Position numbers and translations under genes: made by a program. A stretch of 64,000 bases of DNA, taken from contig OX375883.1 of the NCBI GenBank assembly GCA_947359465.1, positions 17,858,088-17,922,087 of the forward strand, written 5' to 3'. A model generated the notes under the pieces. The model was given only the letters and a program-made list of their open reading frames with translations, did no database searches and was not told the origin of the DNA. Position 1 is the stretch's first letter. The number at the start of each line of letters is the position of its first letter. The stretch is from Metellina segmentata. Its lineage: Eukaryota; Arthropoda; Arachnida; Araneae; Tetragnathidae. Below are positions 11,468-23,486 of the stretch, piece by piece.

Positions 11468-13518
11468 TTGCTAATTTCCTCAGTATATCTTGTTTTTCCA
11501 CCTGCACTTGCCCTTTCCCTTGCCCTTACACATGCCCTTTTCATTTCTGAAAGAAAAAATTTGAAAGAAGAGTCTATTTCATATTTTCACTGCAATCGAT
11601 CTGGATATTATCAAAGTAGAGGTGTTGGTGGACGTCACTTGAAATCTCAAGGAAGTTCAAAACTGAATGCATGTTGCCCTGCTCACATGAAACTAACTGT
11701 TAGCAATGAAGGCAAATGCAATTTGAGTTATGCTAAAACCCATTTTGGTCATGAAATTGACTTGGGCCATATAAGACTCTCTGATGCAGAAAGAGATTAT
11801 TTAGCAGCTAAAATTACTAAAAAAATACCCTTCTCGGAAATCCTTAAGGAGGTTCGATCTGCTCCATCAAGTTCAGTAAGTAGATTCCATTTGCTCACAA
11901 AAAAGGACTTGTTCAACATTAAAACAAGTTACAGGCTGGATTCAGACATCATAAGACACCCTAATGATGCTATGAGTGTAGAAGCATGGGTTAGAGAGAT
12001 GAAGGAAAGGAAGGACATTTTTATCAGTAATAAAACTCAAGGTCTAATTGATTCAGAATTTCCCATGCTTCTAGCCCAAGACTTTTTGCTAGTTATAATG
12101 GAAAAGTCACAGGAGGAGATGATAAAAAAATGTGGGCATGATATTGTTTGTATGGAAGCTTAATCAATTCTACAAATGCTTACCACTTTGAGTTGACAAC
12201 CCAGGGATATCCAGGTGCATTTTGTATTAATATTCGTACAGATTATGGGACAATTGCATGTTTTCTGTCGGTCGTTAAGAACCGATGTGGGGATTTAAAG
12301 CCTAAAGTTTTTAAGTCTGACATGGCAGAAAACTTTTATTACATTTGGAACAAAGTCTTTTCTCCACCTGAAATGCGGTTGTATTGCACCTGACATGTTG
12401 ACAAGGCATGGAGGAATAATTTAAAGAAAATAAAATCTTCAGAGAAGAAATCTGCTGTTTACAAGGTATTGAGGACTCTTCTGGAGTAGAAAAATGAAGA
12501 AATTTTCTGGTCGCTATTTCCGAAAGCACTAGCATATTTTCAAAATGATGATGACTTAGCTGAATTTGGACACTATTTTGAGAAGAATGAATTATTCAAG
12601 TAATGTTAAGAACTGGACCTATTGCTTCAGGGGACATAGCGGTATTAATACAAACATGCATCTTGAAAGGATGCATAGAACTCTGTGTGTGTGTGTGTGA
12701 AGTATGAATAATTAGATAAAAAGCATAATAAAAGGCTGGATAAGGCAATTAGTGCCTTAGTGAACTTCATTGTATACAAGAAATTTGATAGGCTTGTTAT
12801 GAATTTCAAGGGTAAAGTTACTAAGAAGGTGATGGAATTAAGAACTCGGCACAATGCTAGTCTTTCTCTTCCACTAAATTCAGTCATACAGTACCAGGAC
12901 AGTTGGATTGTACCTTCTAATACGGAAGATGATATGTATATAATTAAAGTAAATGATTCTCAGTGCAATTGTGTTTGGTATGTGAAGATTGCAATGCTTG
13001 TTTGCACAAATTTATTTGTACTTGTCATGATTCTATGATAAGGGCAAATATGTGCAAGCATACATTTGGTGTGCCGAAGTAACTTTGAAGTGGTGGATTT
13101 GGAAACTTTGGCAGAAGTTAATGCACCATCACAGAAGGGTTTGGAACCTTGGCAGAAGTTACTGCAGCATCACAAGATGATTTTGACAGAAGGTACTGCA
13201 GTATCATATGAGGATAGGTCAACAACTTTACGGCCTACCACATGTTACTCTTTTGCAACCAACTCTCAGAACTTGAAAAAAGATCTAGACAGCATTGTAA
13301 GCAGTATTAAAAATGTGTCAGAGATCGAAGTTGTTCAAAACTTAATTAAACCTGTAAGACCTACAATAAAGGCATTCAGGCTAAGTGGATTACTGCCAAA
13401 GTTTGTAGAAAAAGAAATTTGTAGTTTAAACAAAAACTTATCTAAACAAAGGCTTTCTTCTACCAAGAAGAAAAGGATATACAAGTCTTCTTTGGGAAAA
13501 ACCCACACAGAAGGATAA
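11468..13518 (+). pseudogene. MULE (Mutator-like) transposase, decayed
   Basis: Fragments lie in order over 2 kb. 11468-12163 carries a FAR1-like zinc-binding start (HCNRSGYYQSRG...LNACCPAHM) and the linker HFGHEIDLGHIRLSDAER. 12148-12393 carries the MULE DDE core region (STNAYHFELTTQGYP, FKSDMAENFYYIW). 12760-13060 leads into a SWIM zinc finger, with CNC in one frame and CTCHDS..CKH in another. 13066-13518 is the C-terminal tail. The frame shifts near 12150 at the first catalytic aspartate. TGG-to-TGA at 12391 interrupts YCT-HVDKAW, and further stops lie at 12488 onward. Such proteins move Mutator-type DNA transposons; this copy is clearly dead. I did not find the terminal repeats. Confidence 0.65.
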
Positions 13519-14338
13519 GAGAGAAATCTACATGTATCTCTAGATTGGTGCATCTTATCTTGCAAGGCTTTTGCATAAAAATATTAAAGTAGTGTTATTT
13601 GAGCCATTTATTGGAAATGAAGAATGTATTACATTGGTCTCTTGATCAAATTAGCCCATATTATGGTAAAGAAATGTGAATATCTTTTTAGTAAAATGGG
13701 GAAAAAATTAGGCTTAATTCAACCAATGATCATGGTCACAAGGAATTTAAACCTAATTGAAAGATAAGCTTTATAACTACTTACATTCTCAAGTCCTAAA
13801 GTGTTCTATTTGCTATGCTATGAAGTACATCTGCTTCTCTAGTTGACAGTATTAATTGAAGTTTTGTTTTGAATAGGTAAGTAGGCTTACTTGCATGTTC
13901 AGAGCAAGATAAAGATAAACTGCTCTAAATTTGTTTGAATTCAAAATGGTAATGTAAACAGTCATCTACTTGATTGAAGAGATTTTTGTCTCACTTATTT
14001 GGATGTTAATGCTGAAGATGAAGGAAAATGCTGAGACCAGATTGTCTTAAAATATGCACTCATTGAGCATGTTGTTCTATAGGAATTTCCTTGTTTAAAT
14101 GTTCAATATTTTAAAGATTGCATTGTTTGTTGTGTTGAACTAAAAAAAAATCAACCTAGTGTTTTGCATATGTGTTACATACATATAACTATTTCTGAGA
14201 ATATATGTTTGATTGATGTACATGGTAAATAGTAAAATTTAACACTATTGTATGTAAGCTCAGTGATTAAATCTTAACTAATGATTGTAATAATTGTTTC
14301 TTTGAGTTTTTGAAATATTCCATGAAAATAACACACCT
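13519..14338. other. AT-rich flank of the MULE relic
   Basis: No gene or known repeat recognised. It may include the 3' end of the MULE element, but no inverted terminus was identified. Confidence 0.35.
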
Positions 14339-14340
14339 TG

Positions 14341-14700
14341 CCTATAAGGTTTCTGCTTTGGTCGAATTGTGTAAATGGGAGATGGTAATTGGCTAACTAA
14401 TGAAACAAAGCCGAAGTCTTATGGCATGGAGATGTTTGCCTGAAATTTTTTTTCTTCTTGCTTATAAGGTTTCTGCATTGGTCAAATCGTGTAAATGGGA
14501 GATGGTAATTGGCTAACTAATGAAACAAAGCCGAAGTCTTATGGCATGGAGATGTTTGCATGAAAAAATATTTTTTCTTGCTTGTAAAATTTTTGCTTTG
14601 GTCAAATCGTGTAAATGGGAGATGGTAATTAGCTAAATAATGAATCAAAGCTGAAGTCTTATGGCATGGAGATATTTTTATGAAAAAAAAATTTTCTTAT
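14341..14700 (+). repeat. Tandem repeat, 3 x 120 bp
   Basis: Units start at 14341, 14461 and 14581 with exact 120-bp spacing. Each has TATAAGGTTTCTGC (diverged in the third), GTGTAAATGGGAGATGGTAA and CTTATGGCATGGAGAT at the same offsets. Units 1 and 2 are nearly identical; unit 3 carries more changes. No coding or RNA function is apparent. Confidence 0.85.
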
Positions 14701-16594
14701 TTGAATTTATGAATATATTCCTGAATTTTGATAGTGTTTTTCTTTTTAGGTTGTTGCTGTATTGCTGAACTACTAAATGATATTTGTATTTGATGACCTC
14801 TTTTGAAAGGGTATCAATTATGAGTATTTTTTGGTACAGATATCCATTCTGAAGGGGAAAATATATGAAGCTGAAATGAATAAATACAAGTTGCATTATT
14901 GCTGCTTGTTTTAATAAAAAGGAAAATAATCTTAATAAATACGTATTTTCAGTAAAAAAAATAGCATTGTATGAAGTTTTATGTCAAAATTATTATAAAT
15001 GTGTAAACATGAATAAATAATTGAATGAAAACTCAATAAAAGCATCACAGTACATTATTTGTTTTTCAGTAATAAGCAGTAGAAGAATTTGATATTTTAA
15101 TTATGGGCGTAAGAGTGACATCATTAAGAGCGCACTAAATCCCAAACAGATATTTAGTTGTGTTTTAACTAGAAGTACCAACAAAATTCAACAGCCATGA
15201 TAAATTTAAATAAAATAAGTTACTAGATTAATATTATCAGTATTAAGATAGAATGAAGCTAAACAGAAACTACCATGATGATAAAAGGGAAAGCCAAACT
15301 GGGTGTTCAGTTCTGTTGCATTGGTTTTGATTACATTGAAGTACTATATAAAGGAATTAATAGAAACTTCAGATGAAAAACTACAACGGTTTTAAAAAAT
15401 ATATAAATGCTCTGGGTCTTGGGCCTTACTTTTTAAACTTGTAATTAGTTTTGGGCCCTAGCTAATCATTTTATACATAAAATCTAAGAATTTGTCATTT
15501 TCATTCATCCTGAGGAATGGGGCGAGTGGAAACAGTTAATCTAAGTACTGTTTTCATATCTTTTTTGCTTTGTTGGGTCAGTAGGAAGATGTGAAATTCA
15601 GTTTTGATATGTCGAAGTTTGAAAATGCTTCCAGGTTGGAAGCTGTTTCATTTATATTTCCACAAAAGAAAAATATTGTGTTTTTTTTTCAATCTGTATT
15701 GTATTTTTATAGAAAAATGAAATTATTTCCATTAATATGTGCAAATAGTTTTTTTAACAAAATTAATTCATTGTCACCAATCTTTCTTAGTTTTCTTGTA
15801 ATTGTTCTTTGAAAAAAAAACCACACTGACACCACACCAGTCTTATGAAAGAGCAACTTCACAAACATGCAATTCAAATTATTCTTTAATTTCCCAATAT
15901 ACTTTTATCGAACCACAATTGCTTTGTCTGAGAGGTGGCTTTATATTTTGAATATATTTACTATAAGGTGACCAACCATCCTCCTCTAGGGAGGACAGTC
16001 CTTTTTAGAAGTTCCTCCCTCGAAAAGTGTCCTCCTTTTCGATGTGTAAAACCTAATTTGTAAATTTTAGAATATGTAATAAAAAAAATTCCCCATAATG
16101 ATGAAAGAACAGCTTATTTAATTTTATGTAGGCAGTAACTTTGTTGTGACTACAATCAGTGACAGAAAATAATACTTCTCAAACATGCAACAGTTGCAAT
16201 TTCCGATTGTTACTTTATTATTTTATTAAAATAAACTAGTGATGTCTTCTGTCAGCGAAGCGAATTCTGACTTTGTCTCAGGTGCATTGGAAAGATATTG
16301 AATCTTAAATAAAAACTGGTGCCTAATATCCAGTTATTGTCTAACAAAAAAAACTCGAAATCTATTAAGGTTAACTAATATTAGATTTATTAATAATAAG
16401 ATAGGTTTTTAAATTAATGAATAATATACAGAGTGTATGTATAGCAAATTTTTAATTTCAATAACTTAGAAAGTTATTTGTTATGTTCATTTATGCTGAT
16501 ATCAAAAGTAGATGGTAATATTATCATTGCAATAATATAAATTAATACATTTTAGTTAGTAGTGGTTCGAAAGATCGATGTGGCTTTTTATACT
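14701..16594. other. AT-rich spacer
   Basis: No supported gene. A short segment at about 15966-16060 (GGTGACCAACCATCCTCCTC...GGGAGGACAGTCC) looks like the end of a dispersed repeat, with GGAGGACA motifs in both orientations, but I cannot bound it. Confidence 0.35.
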
Positions 16595-16616
16595 AAAAAG
16601 GTTCCCCATCCCTGGC
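16595..16616 (-). repeat. hAT-type terminal repeat, single end
   Basis: In reverse complement this reads CAGGGATGGGGAACCTTTTT, a terminal sequence characteristic of hAT-superfamily elements. Only one end is seen, so the element it closes is truncated or too diverged to trace to the left. Confidence 0.4.
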
Positions 16617-16873
16617 ATAGATCTTGAGAGTTCAGCATTTTCTCTCATGCCTGGAATCTAAAAAACTTATACCAAACCACAAAATTAAGAGTAATATCTA
16701 GTTCTTTTTTAAACTGATAAATGGATCGACAGTTGAATTTTTTTCATAGACGGCGCCTATAAATTCAATCAGACAAACTGTTATTTGGAACAGATATTTT
16801 ATAACAGTTTTTTAAGACATAGATAACAGTTATTAACGCTTTCTAAAAATAACAGAAACGCACATTTTTAATT

Positions 16874-16926
16874 CCAGCCAATCAGAGCAGACCTTGCTAA
16901 TTCGGGCACACTGTCCGCTGAATCTT
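16874..16926 (-). repeat. LTR-promoter-like relic related to the Copia LTR
   Basis: In reverse complement the segment matches the Copia 3' LTR at about 10739-10789 at roughly four of five positions, including GCGGACAG, GTGCCCGAAT and TGATTGGCTGG. The match stops at both sides, so it is a relic of a related LTR, or a shared promoter block, in the opposite orientation. Confidence 0.45.
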
Positions 16927-17090
16927 GTGCAATTTTGAACCACTCGAAAATGAGTAATTCGTTCAATTAAAACTATTTTTTAAAGGGAAAGAATCGACCA
17001 ATCAACTCCCTTCACAAATAGCCGATAAATCGACTTCCTACCTTTTAGGTCTTTTTTTAAGCGATACTAGTTTGGCTGCTTGTTAGAACA

Positions 17091-18143
17091 TTGTATAGAG
17101 GTGGTGCACTGAAAAAACTCATTGACGTTTTCATGGAGTACAGGCTAGATGTACTTGCTGTCCAGGAAATGAGGTGGACAGGAAATGGAGTAATTGACAA
17201 GCAAAATTGCAGCCTTTACTATAGCTGCCATGATAGATTACATCAATTTGGAACTGGTTTCATTGTCAACAAGATAAAAGGAGACAAAGTTATTGAATTC
17301 AAAACAGTGAATGAAAGAATTTGCAGAATACGGATCAAAGGAAGAACACATAATATTTCCATTATTTGTGCCCATGCCCCCACAGAGGACAAAGGGAATG
17401 AAGTTAAAGATGAATTCTATGACCTTCTTGAAAAGACACACAGTGAATGCTGTTCAAATGACTTGAAACTGATCATGGGCGACTTCAATGCGAAGATTGG
17501 TCACGATACAAACATGAACAGATTTGCTGGAAACGAAAGTCTACACGAAGAGACAAGCATGAATGGTATCAGACTTCTCAACTTTGCCATTTCTACAAAC
17601 ATGGTAATTGGGAGTACAATTTTTAAACACAAAAACATACATAAAGTTACCTGGAGATCACCAGATGGACAGACCCAAAATCAAATAGATCACATACTTA
17701 TCGATCTAAGACATAGAAGCAGTCTTCAAGACGTTCAGACATATCGCGGTGCAAATGTGGACTCGGATCACTTTTTAGTGGCTTCAAAATTACGTCACAA
17801 GATAAATAGATATTATCATAAAAGAAGAGATAATAATAGCAAAAAGATTGACATCGAACAGCTCAAGAAGACAAAGATTTTGAAAGAGTACCGAAAAGAA
17901 CTAAAAAACAAGATAGAACTGAAAGATGAAACTCCAACAGTGGAGATTGCGTGGCAGAATCTTAAACAAACCATAATTACTGCTTCTGAAAAAACAATAC
18001 CAGAAATTCAAGGAAAGAAAACAACCCCCTGGTTTGATGAAGAGTGCAGTGCTATCACGAAGAAGAAGAATGAAGCATATAAATTTATGATTCAGAAACA
18101 CTACACTAGGAGTGCTGAGGAAAGGTATAAAGAACTGCGATGA
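17091..18143 (+). pseudogene. RTE endonuclease domain (truncated, ends at TGA)
   Basis: Apurinic-like endonuclease that nicks the target DNA for target-primed reverse transcription. Its N-terminus is cut by the 5' truncation, so no true start codon remains. Motifs in order are LAVQEMRWTG (metal-binding glutamate), IICAHAPTED, IMGDFNAKIGHD (GDFN), WRSPDGQTQNQIDHILID and the catalytic SDHFLVASKL. These match the EEP fold of RTE polyproteins (often annotated craniofacial development protein 2-like). The frame ends at TGA 18141-18143. Because the next frame (18165) is in the same phase, this is one point mutation in a single polyprotein gene. Confidence 0.8.
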
Positions 18144-19994
18144 GAGGAGAAAAGAATTCATAAGATGAAAAAACGAGAATATATGGAAGACTTGTATAAA
18201 GACATTGAAAACTTGAAAACTCAAAAGGAAGCAAGAAAATTTTATCAACTTGTAAACAATGTCAGAGCAGATTTCAACCCCAGAACAATAATTTGCAAGA
18301 AGAAAAATGGTGAACTTACTCGAGACCCAGAGGAAATTTTAGTCCGTTGGCGTGAGCATTTCGTAGATCTACTAATGGGCAGAGATAGAGAGGAATATCT
18401 AAACACCCGTAACATGCTACCAACCATAAGTACGGAGGGTGAAACCATAGAGCATAATACACCTACTCTTTATGACGTTGAAACAGCAATGAGGAGGCTA
18501 AACAACAACAAATCAGCAGGACCTGATGGCATAAAAGCCGAGCTCTTTAAAATTAACGAAACGAAACTAAGCAAATCTATTCATGGCCTGATCTGTAGTA
18601 TATGGACACAAGAACAAATGCCCACTGAATGGGATGAAGGCTCTGTTTGTCCTATATACAAGAAAGGAGAGAAGCTAGATTGTGGTAACTACAGGGGAAT
18701 TACCCTTCTAAATATAGCGTACAAGATCTTCTCCATAATTTTATTCAAACGATTGGAGACCTACACTTCAAAAATCATTGGAAGTTACCAATGCGGATTC
18801 CAGAAAGGGAAAACAACGACTGATCAATTACACACAGTTAGGCAGATTTTGGAGAAAACCAAGGAGTATAACATTGACACCTACCACTTATTTATTGACT
18901 TTAAAGCTGCTTACGACAGCGTCAACCGAGAAAAACTACTCGAGGCCATGTTGGAATTTAACATCCCAAAGAAGCTGATCAGCCTCACAAGAATGACTCT
19001 CAAAAGAGTTTCGTGTAGAGTAAAAATCTCGTCAAGTCTCTCTGATCCATTCTTCACCGAAAAAGGCCTGAGACAAGGTGATTCTCTTTCTTGTCTGTTA
19101 TTTAACATAGCTCTGGAAAAGGCCGTTAGAGACTCTGGTATCTACACAAATGGAACGATCCTGCGAAGGACTATCCAACTACTCGCTTTTGCCGATGATA
19201 TTGACATAATTGGAAGAACGAAACGCTCAGTTATCGACGCTTTTGTAGCGCTTGAGAGTGCGGCAAAGGAGATGGGGCTCTTGATAAACGCAGACAAAAC
19301 AAAGTTTTTGATAGCAACAAATAAAACTCCTGATCTATCCCCTTTAAAGATAATGACCTACTCCTTTGAAACTGTAACCCGCTTCAAGTATTTAGGAACC
19401 TTAATCTCAAGCCACAACGACCTGAAAATTGAAATAAATAGCAGAATTTTCATGGCTAACAGAAGTTTTTACGGCCTCAGAAACCAACTAAAATCCAGGT
19501 TCATCAGCGTAAAGACTAAACTAACCATTTATAAGACTTTGATCAGACCCATAGTCATGTATGGGAGTGAATGTTGGACCCTCAATAAAACCGAGGAGGA
19601 AAAACTACTAATTTTTGAAAGGAAGATCTTAAGAAAAATATTTGGACCTACTCAAAAGAACAACGTGAGAAGGATCCTTTACAACCACGAAATTTACAAA
19701 AAATATGATAAATTCGGCGGGACCTACCTAGTGAGAACAATTAAAGCGTCACGCATCAGATGGCTGGGCCATCTCCTTAGAAATCCCGATGCTGACCCTA
19801 CCAAAAAAGTGACTTTTTCCAAAATTGAAGGGACTAGAACAAAGGTACGACCACCTACAAGATGGATTGATAACGTAGAGAGAGATCTCAAGTTTTTGGG
19901 AGTCAACCGATGGCGGGCGGTCGCACCAGACAGAGCCAGATGGAGGAGGATCTGCGAGTCAGCCTTGGCCTGTAAAAGGCTGTTGTGCTCCTGA
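18144..19994 (+). pseudogene. RTE reverse transcriptase
   Basis: Same frame as the endonuclease, open from just after the TGA at 18141 to the natural stop at 19992. RT motifs in order are NNKSAGPDGIKAELF, NYRGITLLNIAYKIFS, CGFQKGKTTTDQ, FIDFKAAYDSV (first catalytic aspartate), GLRQGDSLSCLLFNI and LLAFADDIDIIG (FADD catalytic box), followed by MGLLINADKTKF. The C-terminus (RIRWLGHLLRNPD...PTRWIDNVERDL) is typical of RTE elements. No other stop or frameshift over about 610 codons suggests a fairly young insertion. The upstream TGA would still prevent a full polyprotein. Confidence 0.85.
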
Positions 19995-20046
19995 AGAAGA
20001 AAAAGTTTGGCTGCTAGGTTTAAAAAATAGTTTAAGAGGTTGAGAT

Positions 20047-20340
20047 TGGTAATTTTTAACTAACGTCGTACTAGAGCAATACAACGGGCTATATTAAGAG
20101 GCTGAGATATATGCAATAGACGTCCGAATGAATGTGGTATAACATTAAATTGACATGGTATGGAAGTTTAGAGAATATGGTGGCGGCTCAGGTGTTGACC
20201 TCGTCATCTGACCGTGGTTAAAAATTACGTAATGTTGTCTTCGTATCTTTCTCATGTAGATTGATCTCGGAACATTGCCAGTAGTCCGCTCAAATGCGTT
20301 GCGAATCAATTACCAATGTGGCGTTTCAATCCCCATTAGG
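20047..20340. repeat. SINE fragments flanking the LINE
   Basis: 20047-20094 is a minus-oriented SINE tail (TAACGTCGTACTAGAGCAAT, CAACGGGCTAT). About 20150-20340 is a diverged plus-oriented SINE body with ATGGAAGTTTAGAGA, GGCTCAGGTGTTGACCTCGTCATCTGACCGTGG and the tail remnant. The two pieces are in opposite orientation and so come from separate insertions. Confidence 0.5.
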
Positions 20341-21375
20341 AGTTAATATATTCGATTTGTGAACGAATCGAATCACATGAGATTAAAATCGTTTCAATTT
20401 TTCGCCTTTTGTATGATTTTGTTCTTTGGTTTTTCTTTTTAGAATTTCTACATTTTATGGTTGGCACTTCAAATTTTAGTTGTGTGACAGAGTAACAAGA
20501 GAGGTTATTTTACCTGTGAATGGCATAAAAAAATTGAGAAATCCTAACGAAACAAATTTATTATACGGTAGACGTAAATTTGCGTGCATATTCGTCTGCT
20601 GTCATCATATCTTTTTCTAAATCTTGTTCCTGCTCACATTTTCTGCAGTCAGTATAAAACCCAAAATAACCTCGTTAAGCTCTGAACGTTATTGATGCTT
20701 TTCGCCCAGCAGCTGTGTTAAAATAACTAGTATTTCTGAAGTATCGAGCATAAATAAATTTTTTTTTTTAATTCTAACATTTGTCCAATTTGGCATCACC
20801 TTTGTATTTCATGTTCCTAGCCCTGATTTTTGAATTGTAACGTGATTGTGATTTTCCTTAAAACTCGAAAAACAAAACCCACTCAAATTACTTCAATATT
20901 TTGCTTTCATATTTACAATTAGCTGAAATGTCGCCAAAAAGTCTTGGATTGTCTTGGAGTTTTCCTGTTCTATTGCTTCATTCAAGACGTTAAACAAGTG
21001 AGTAGATACGGCTCGGACAATCTTCCATTTCATTTTAAAGGCATCCATGTTATGAAAAGGCTCAAAACACAGTCCAGCAAATAAATAAATTCAGTAGAGC
21101 ACAATTTATCTTCTAATAGGTTCACTGGCTTTTCATAAATTTGCCTTTGACTGTTTCTTTTCCAAAGTTAAATGAGAGTCTGGTGGCTGATGCCGTCACT
21201 TTAAATATTAGTCAAGAGTGACCGAGAGATTCTGTTATCCGTGAACGTCTTCACAAAGTCATACTTATACGTAAGACGTACAGAAAACAATTTGCTACAT
21301 TACAGAAATCAGAATTCTAACTGCGGAAAAATTGTTCTTATTCTTAAACTCAAAGGGAGTTTCTCAAAATGTGGG
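20341..21375. other. AT-rich spacer before the BEL element
   Basis: No gene, RNA or recognised repeat supported. Confidence 0.35.
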
Positions 21376-21616
21376 TGTTGAAGAACGTGAACATACTCAA
21401 TGATTGTGACTTTTGTTTACTAGTGACTTTAATTTAACATGTTTTTTAAGGAAAATGAAATTTTAATGAATGCAACAGTGATGTTGTTGTGATTTTTCTA
21501 GTGAAAAATATTGATATAGTTCGTTTTTATACTGTTCTTATCGCTGTTAATTAAAAGGTTTTCGTTTAGTTCCATTGTCATTTATTAAAGAAAAGGATTT
21601 AGATCGATTTTAAACA
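21376..21616 (+). repeat. Candidate 5' LTR of BEL/Pao element 1
   Basis: Starts TGTTGAAG and ends TTTAAACA, with ATTAAA near 21585 as a possible polyadenylation signal. Two bases later a primer-binding-site-like TGGCGTCCGCGAC begins (21619). The BEL 3' end is deleted, so there is no second LTR to confirm the borders. Position upstream of BEL gag supports the call. Confidence 0.45.
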
Positions 21617-21618
21617 AG

Positions 21619-21636
21619 TGGCGTCCGCGACAGGAC
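21619..21636 (+). promoter_or_regulatory. Candidate primer-binding site of BEL element 1
   Basis: TGGCGTCCGCGACAGGAC begins with the TGG complementary to a tRNA CCA end and lies two bases after the candidate LTR, as in LTR retrotransposons. The tRNA species is not identified. Confidence 0.5.
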
Positions 21637-22559
21637 AAATGGCGATCTAGAGAAAACGAAACAGCGAAGATATTACAGATATTCGGGTGAGTTTAATAGT
21701 TTGGTGGAGTGGTAGCATCCGATACGTTAGGCCGCCAAAGCGATTGTATACGCCAAATCAAGATGGCGGCCGTTATAAGCAATTCCAAGATGGCCGCCAT
21801 ATAGCAAAATCCACACCGTGAACCTTTGCATACAGTGCATAAATAATAATAATTTGTTTAAAAATTAAGAAAAAAGCAATATAAATTTCACTTGAAAAAT
21901 TTATAATATTTCAGTCTGGTCTTCTCCGTACGCAATTTTGCGTCAATTTCATCCTAGTTTTGTCCCTTTAAAAAAAAAATGTTGAATAAAAAGAAACTAA
22001 AAAAAAAATTGTTTAAAAAAAATTTATTTTTTTAATAAAAAAAAACGCGTTTTTTTCAAAACGTCCGGATTTTTATCAATTTTGAATTAGAGACTTTGCA
22101 ATGCATAGAAAATTCAAAACAAGAAATATTTTTTTAATAAGGTAGTTCTTTTCTGTGATCATAAACCACACAAAGGTTTTTGATGAAAAAAAAAAATCTA
22201 AAAATTCTTCTGCTATCCATAAGTGTGATATTTTTTCACAATTTTTCTAGCAATTAGCATTATGTGAGCAACTCAATGGGGATATTCCTGGTTATAGAGC
22301 CATATATGGAAAAGCAAAACTAATTTTTTTATTGTAACGACTTTACAAGATGAAATTGTTTTTTAGAGAAGTCAAAGCGTATTGCGCTTAAGGTTCCAAT
22401 GCGTTTAAACCAGTATACCGGGAGAAATTTGTTCGTAGATAAGTCACAGCGTATAACGCGCGATCCCCGCCTGCCGGCGAGGACCTTTCACCGTTGGCTT
22501 CCATGCGTATAAGTCACCGTATTGGGTGCCCACCCAAGCATAGTCCAGTGTTTGTAATA

Positions 22560-22844
22560 TAACCAAAAGCTAAACAAAAATCAAACTTACCCTCATAGCC
22601 GAGTCCTTGAAATTCTGACTATGGTTAACAGTCATATGCTCGAATCGATAACCCTTGAACTCTTTGTCCTTCGGGTATTGATACCTGCATATGACTTCCA
22701 ATAGTCAGAAATGTTTGTAGTTCCTTGCAAAATCCAGCTCCGAATTACCTCAGCCAAAACTTTCTGGTTCCTATTTTTCACCTTAACCATAAAACATTTA
22801 TCCGTCCCTCGTTCAAGTCCTCCAAACACCCATTTACCCTCCAA
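22560..22844 (-). pseudogene. ISXO2-like (Merlin) transposase fragment
   Basis: On the minus strand the frame from 22844 contains GKWVFGGLERGTDKCFMV, then LQGTTNISDYWKSYAGI. These match the catalytic middle of IS1595/ISXO2-type DDE transposases, where an aspartate in the SDYWKSY segment is catalytic. After a frameshift near 22650 the sequence continues with FEHMTVNHSQNF, the family's conserved histidine-asparagine region. Only about a third of a transposase remains, so this cannot be functional. Confidence 0.65.
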
Positions 22845-23001
22845 TTTCTTACTCCTGTTATACTTTCTTTTGCCAAACTTTTGTCCATTCTTTCTACATT
22901 TCCACTCCTACCTATCACCAGCATCCTTTCTCAATGTTAAAATCATATCATTCTCACATGAAAGACATTTCACCCTCTTCCCAATCAAGCTACATGTTTG
23001 C

Positions 23002-23028
23002 AAAAAAAAAAAAAAAAAAAAAAAAAAA
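23002..23028 (+). repeat. Homopolymer A27
   Basis: A run of 27 adenines inside the Merlin element, likely length-variable. No LINE insertion with target duplication is evident at it. Confidence 0.9.
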
Positions 23029-23486
23029 CATTTTCAAATCTGCAATTTTAAAAATCAAATTTAATCCAAATTTTTTTTTGAAATTTCAATCAAAATTTAA
23101 ATTAAGTGACAAATTTTAAAAATTGTAGCTTACAATCTGCTTTCCAAACTTATCCTAAAAATTTTGAAAATAAATAAAACAAGTCGATTTTATAAATCAA
23201 GAGCAAAATTCATATGTACCCAACAATTTCAAAGACTGTCTAAATTTTAATTCCCTTCTACATTAAAAATAAAAGTGGAAAAGCGTATTTTCTTCCTTAA
23301 CCAATCATGAGACCCGTTTCTTATCGTCAGGAGAAAATATCTAGGGTTGCCTTAAAACTAAGAAAAGTGGGAAAACGGGAAGGTTACCACATTTGGCGAT
23401 ACATCGCTCGAAAGTTGTAACGTATCGGATACTACATACCATCCAATAGTTTGAATATATCATTCGAAATATTTATTTGTATAAGT

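Larger units (their letters stand above)
17081..20003 (+). mobile_element. RTE-type LINE, 5'-truncated, with 12-bp target duplication
   Basis: AGTTTGGCTGCT occurs at 17069-17080 and again at 20004-20015, directly flanking the element: a clear target-site duplication. The body starts inside the endonuclease domain (5' truncation, typical of LINE insertion) and ends only nine bases (AGAAGAAAA) after the stop codon, the very short GAA-rich 3' end characteristic of RTE elements. Coding order is AP-type endonuclease, then reverse transcriptase. One in-frame TGA at 18141 is the only coding defect I see. Confidence 0.85.
21703..23444 (-). mobile_element. Merlin (IS1595-like) DNA transposon inside BEL 1
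   Basis: AATAGTTT occurs at 21695-21702 and 23445-23452, an 8-bp target duplication (9 bp if the following G is counted). Imperfect terminal inverted repeats share TATCCGATACGTTA (left copy CATCCGATACGTTA) and a GCGAT...CGCCAAAT block. The interior carries an ISXO2-like transposase fragment on the minus strand. Transposase type and 8-bp duplication together indicate the Merlin superfamily. A deletion copy of the same family sits at the window start. Confidence 0.7.
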
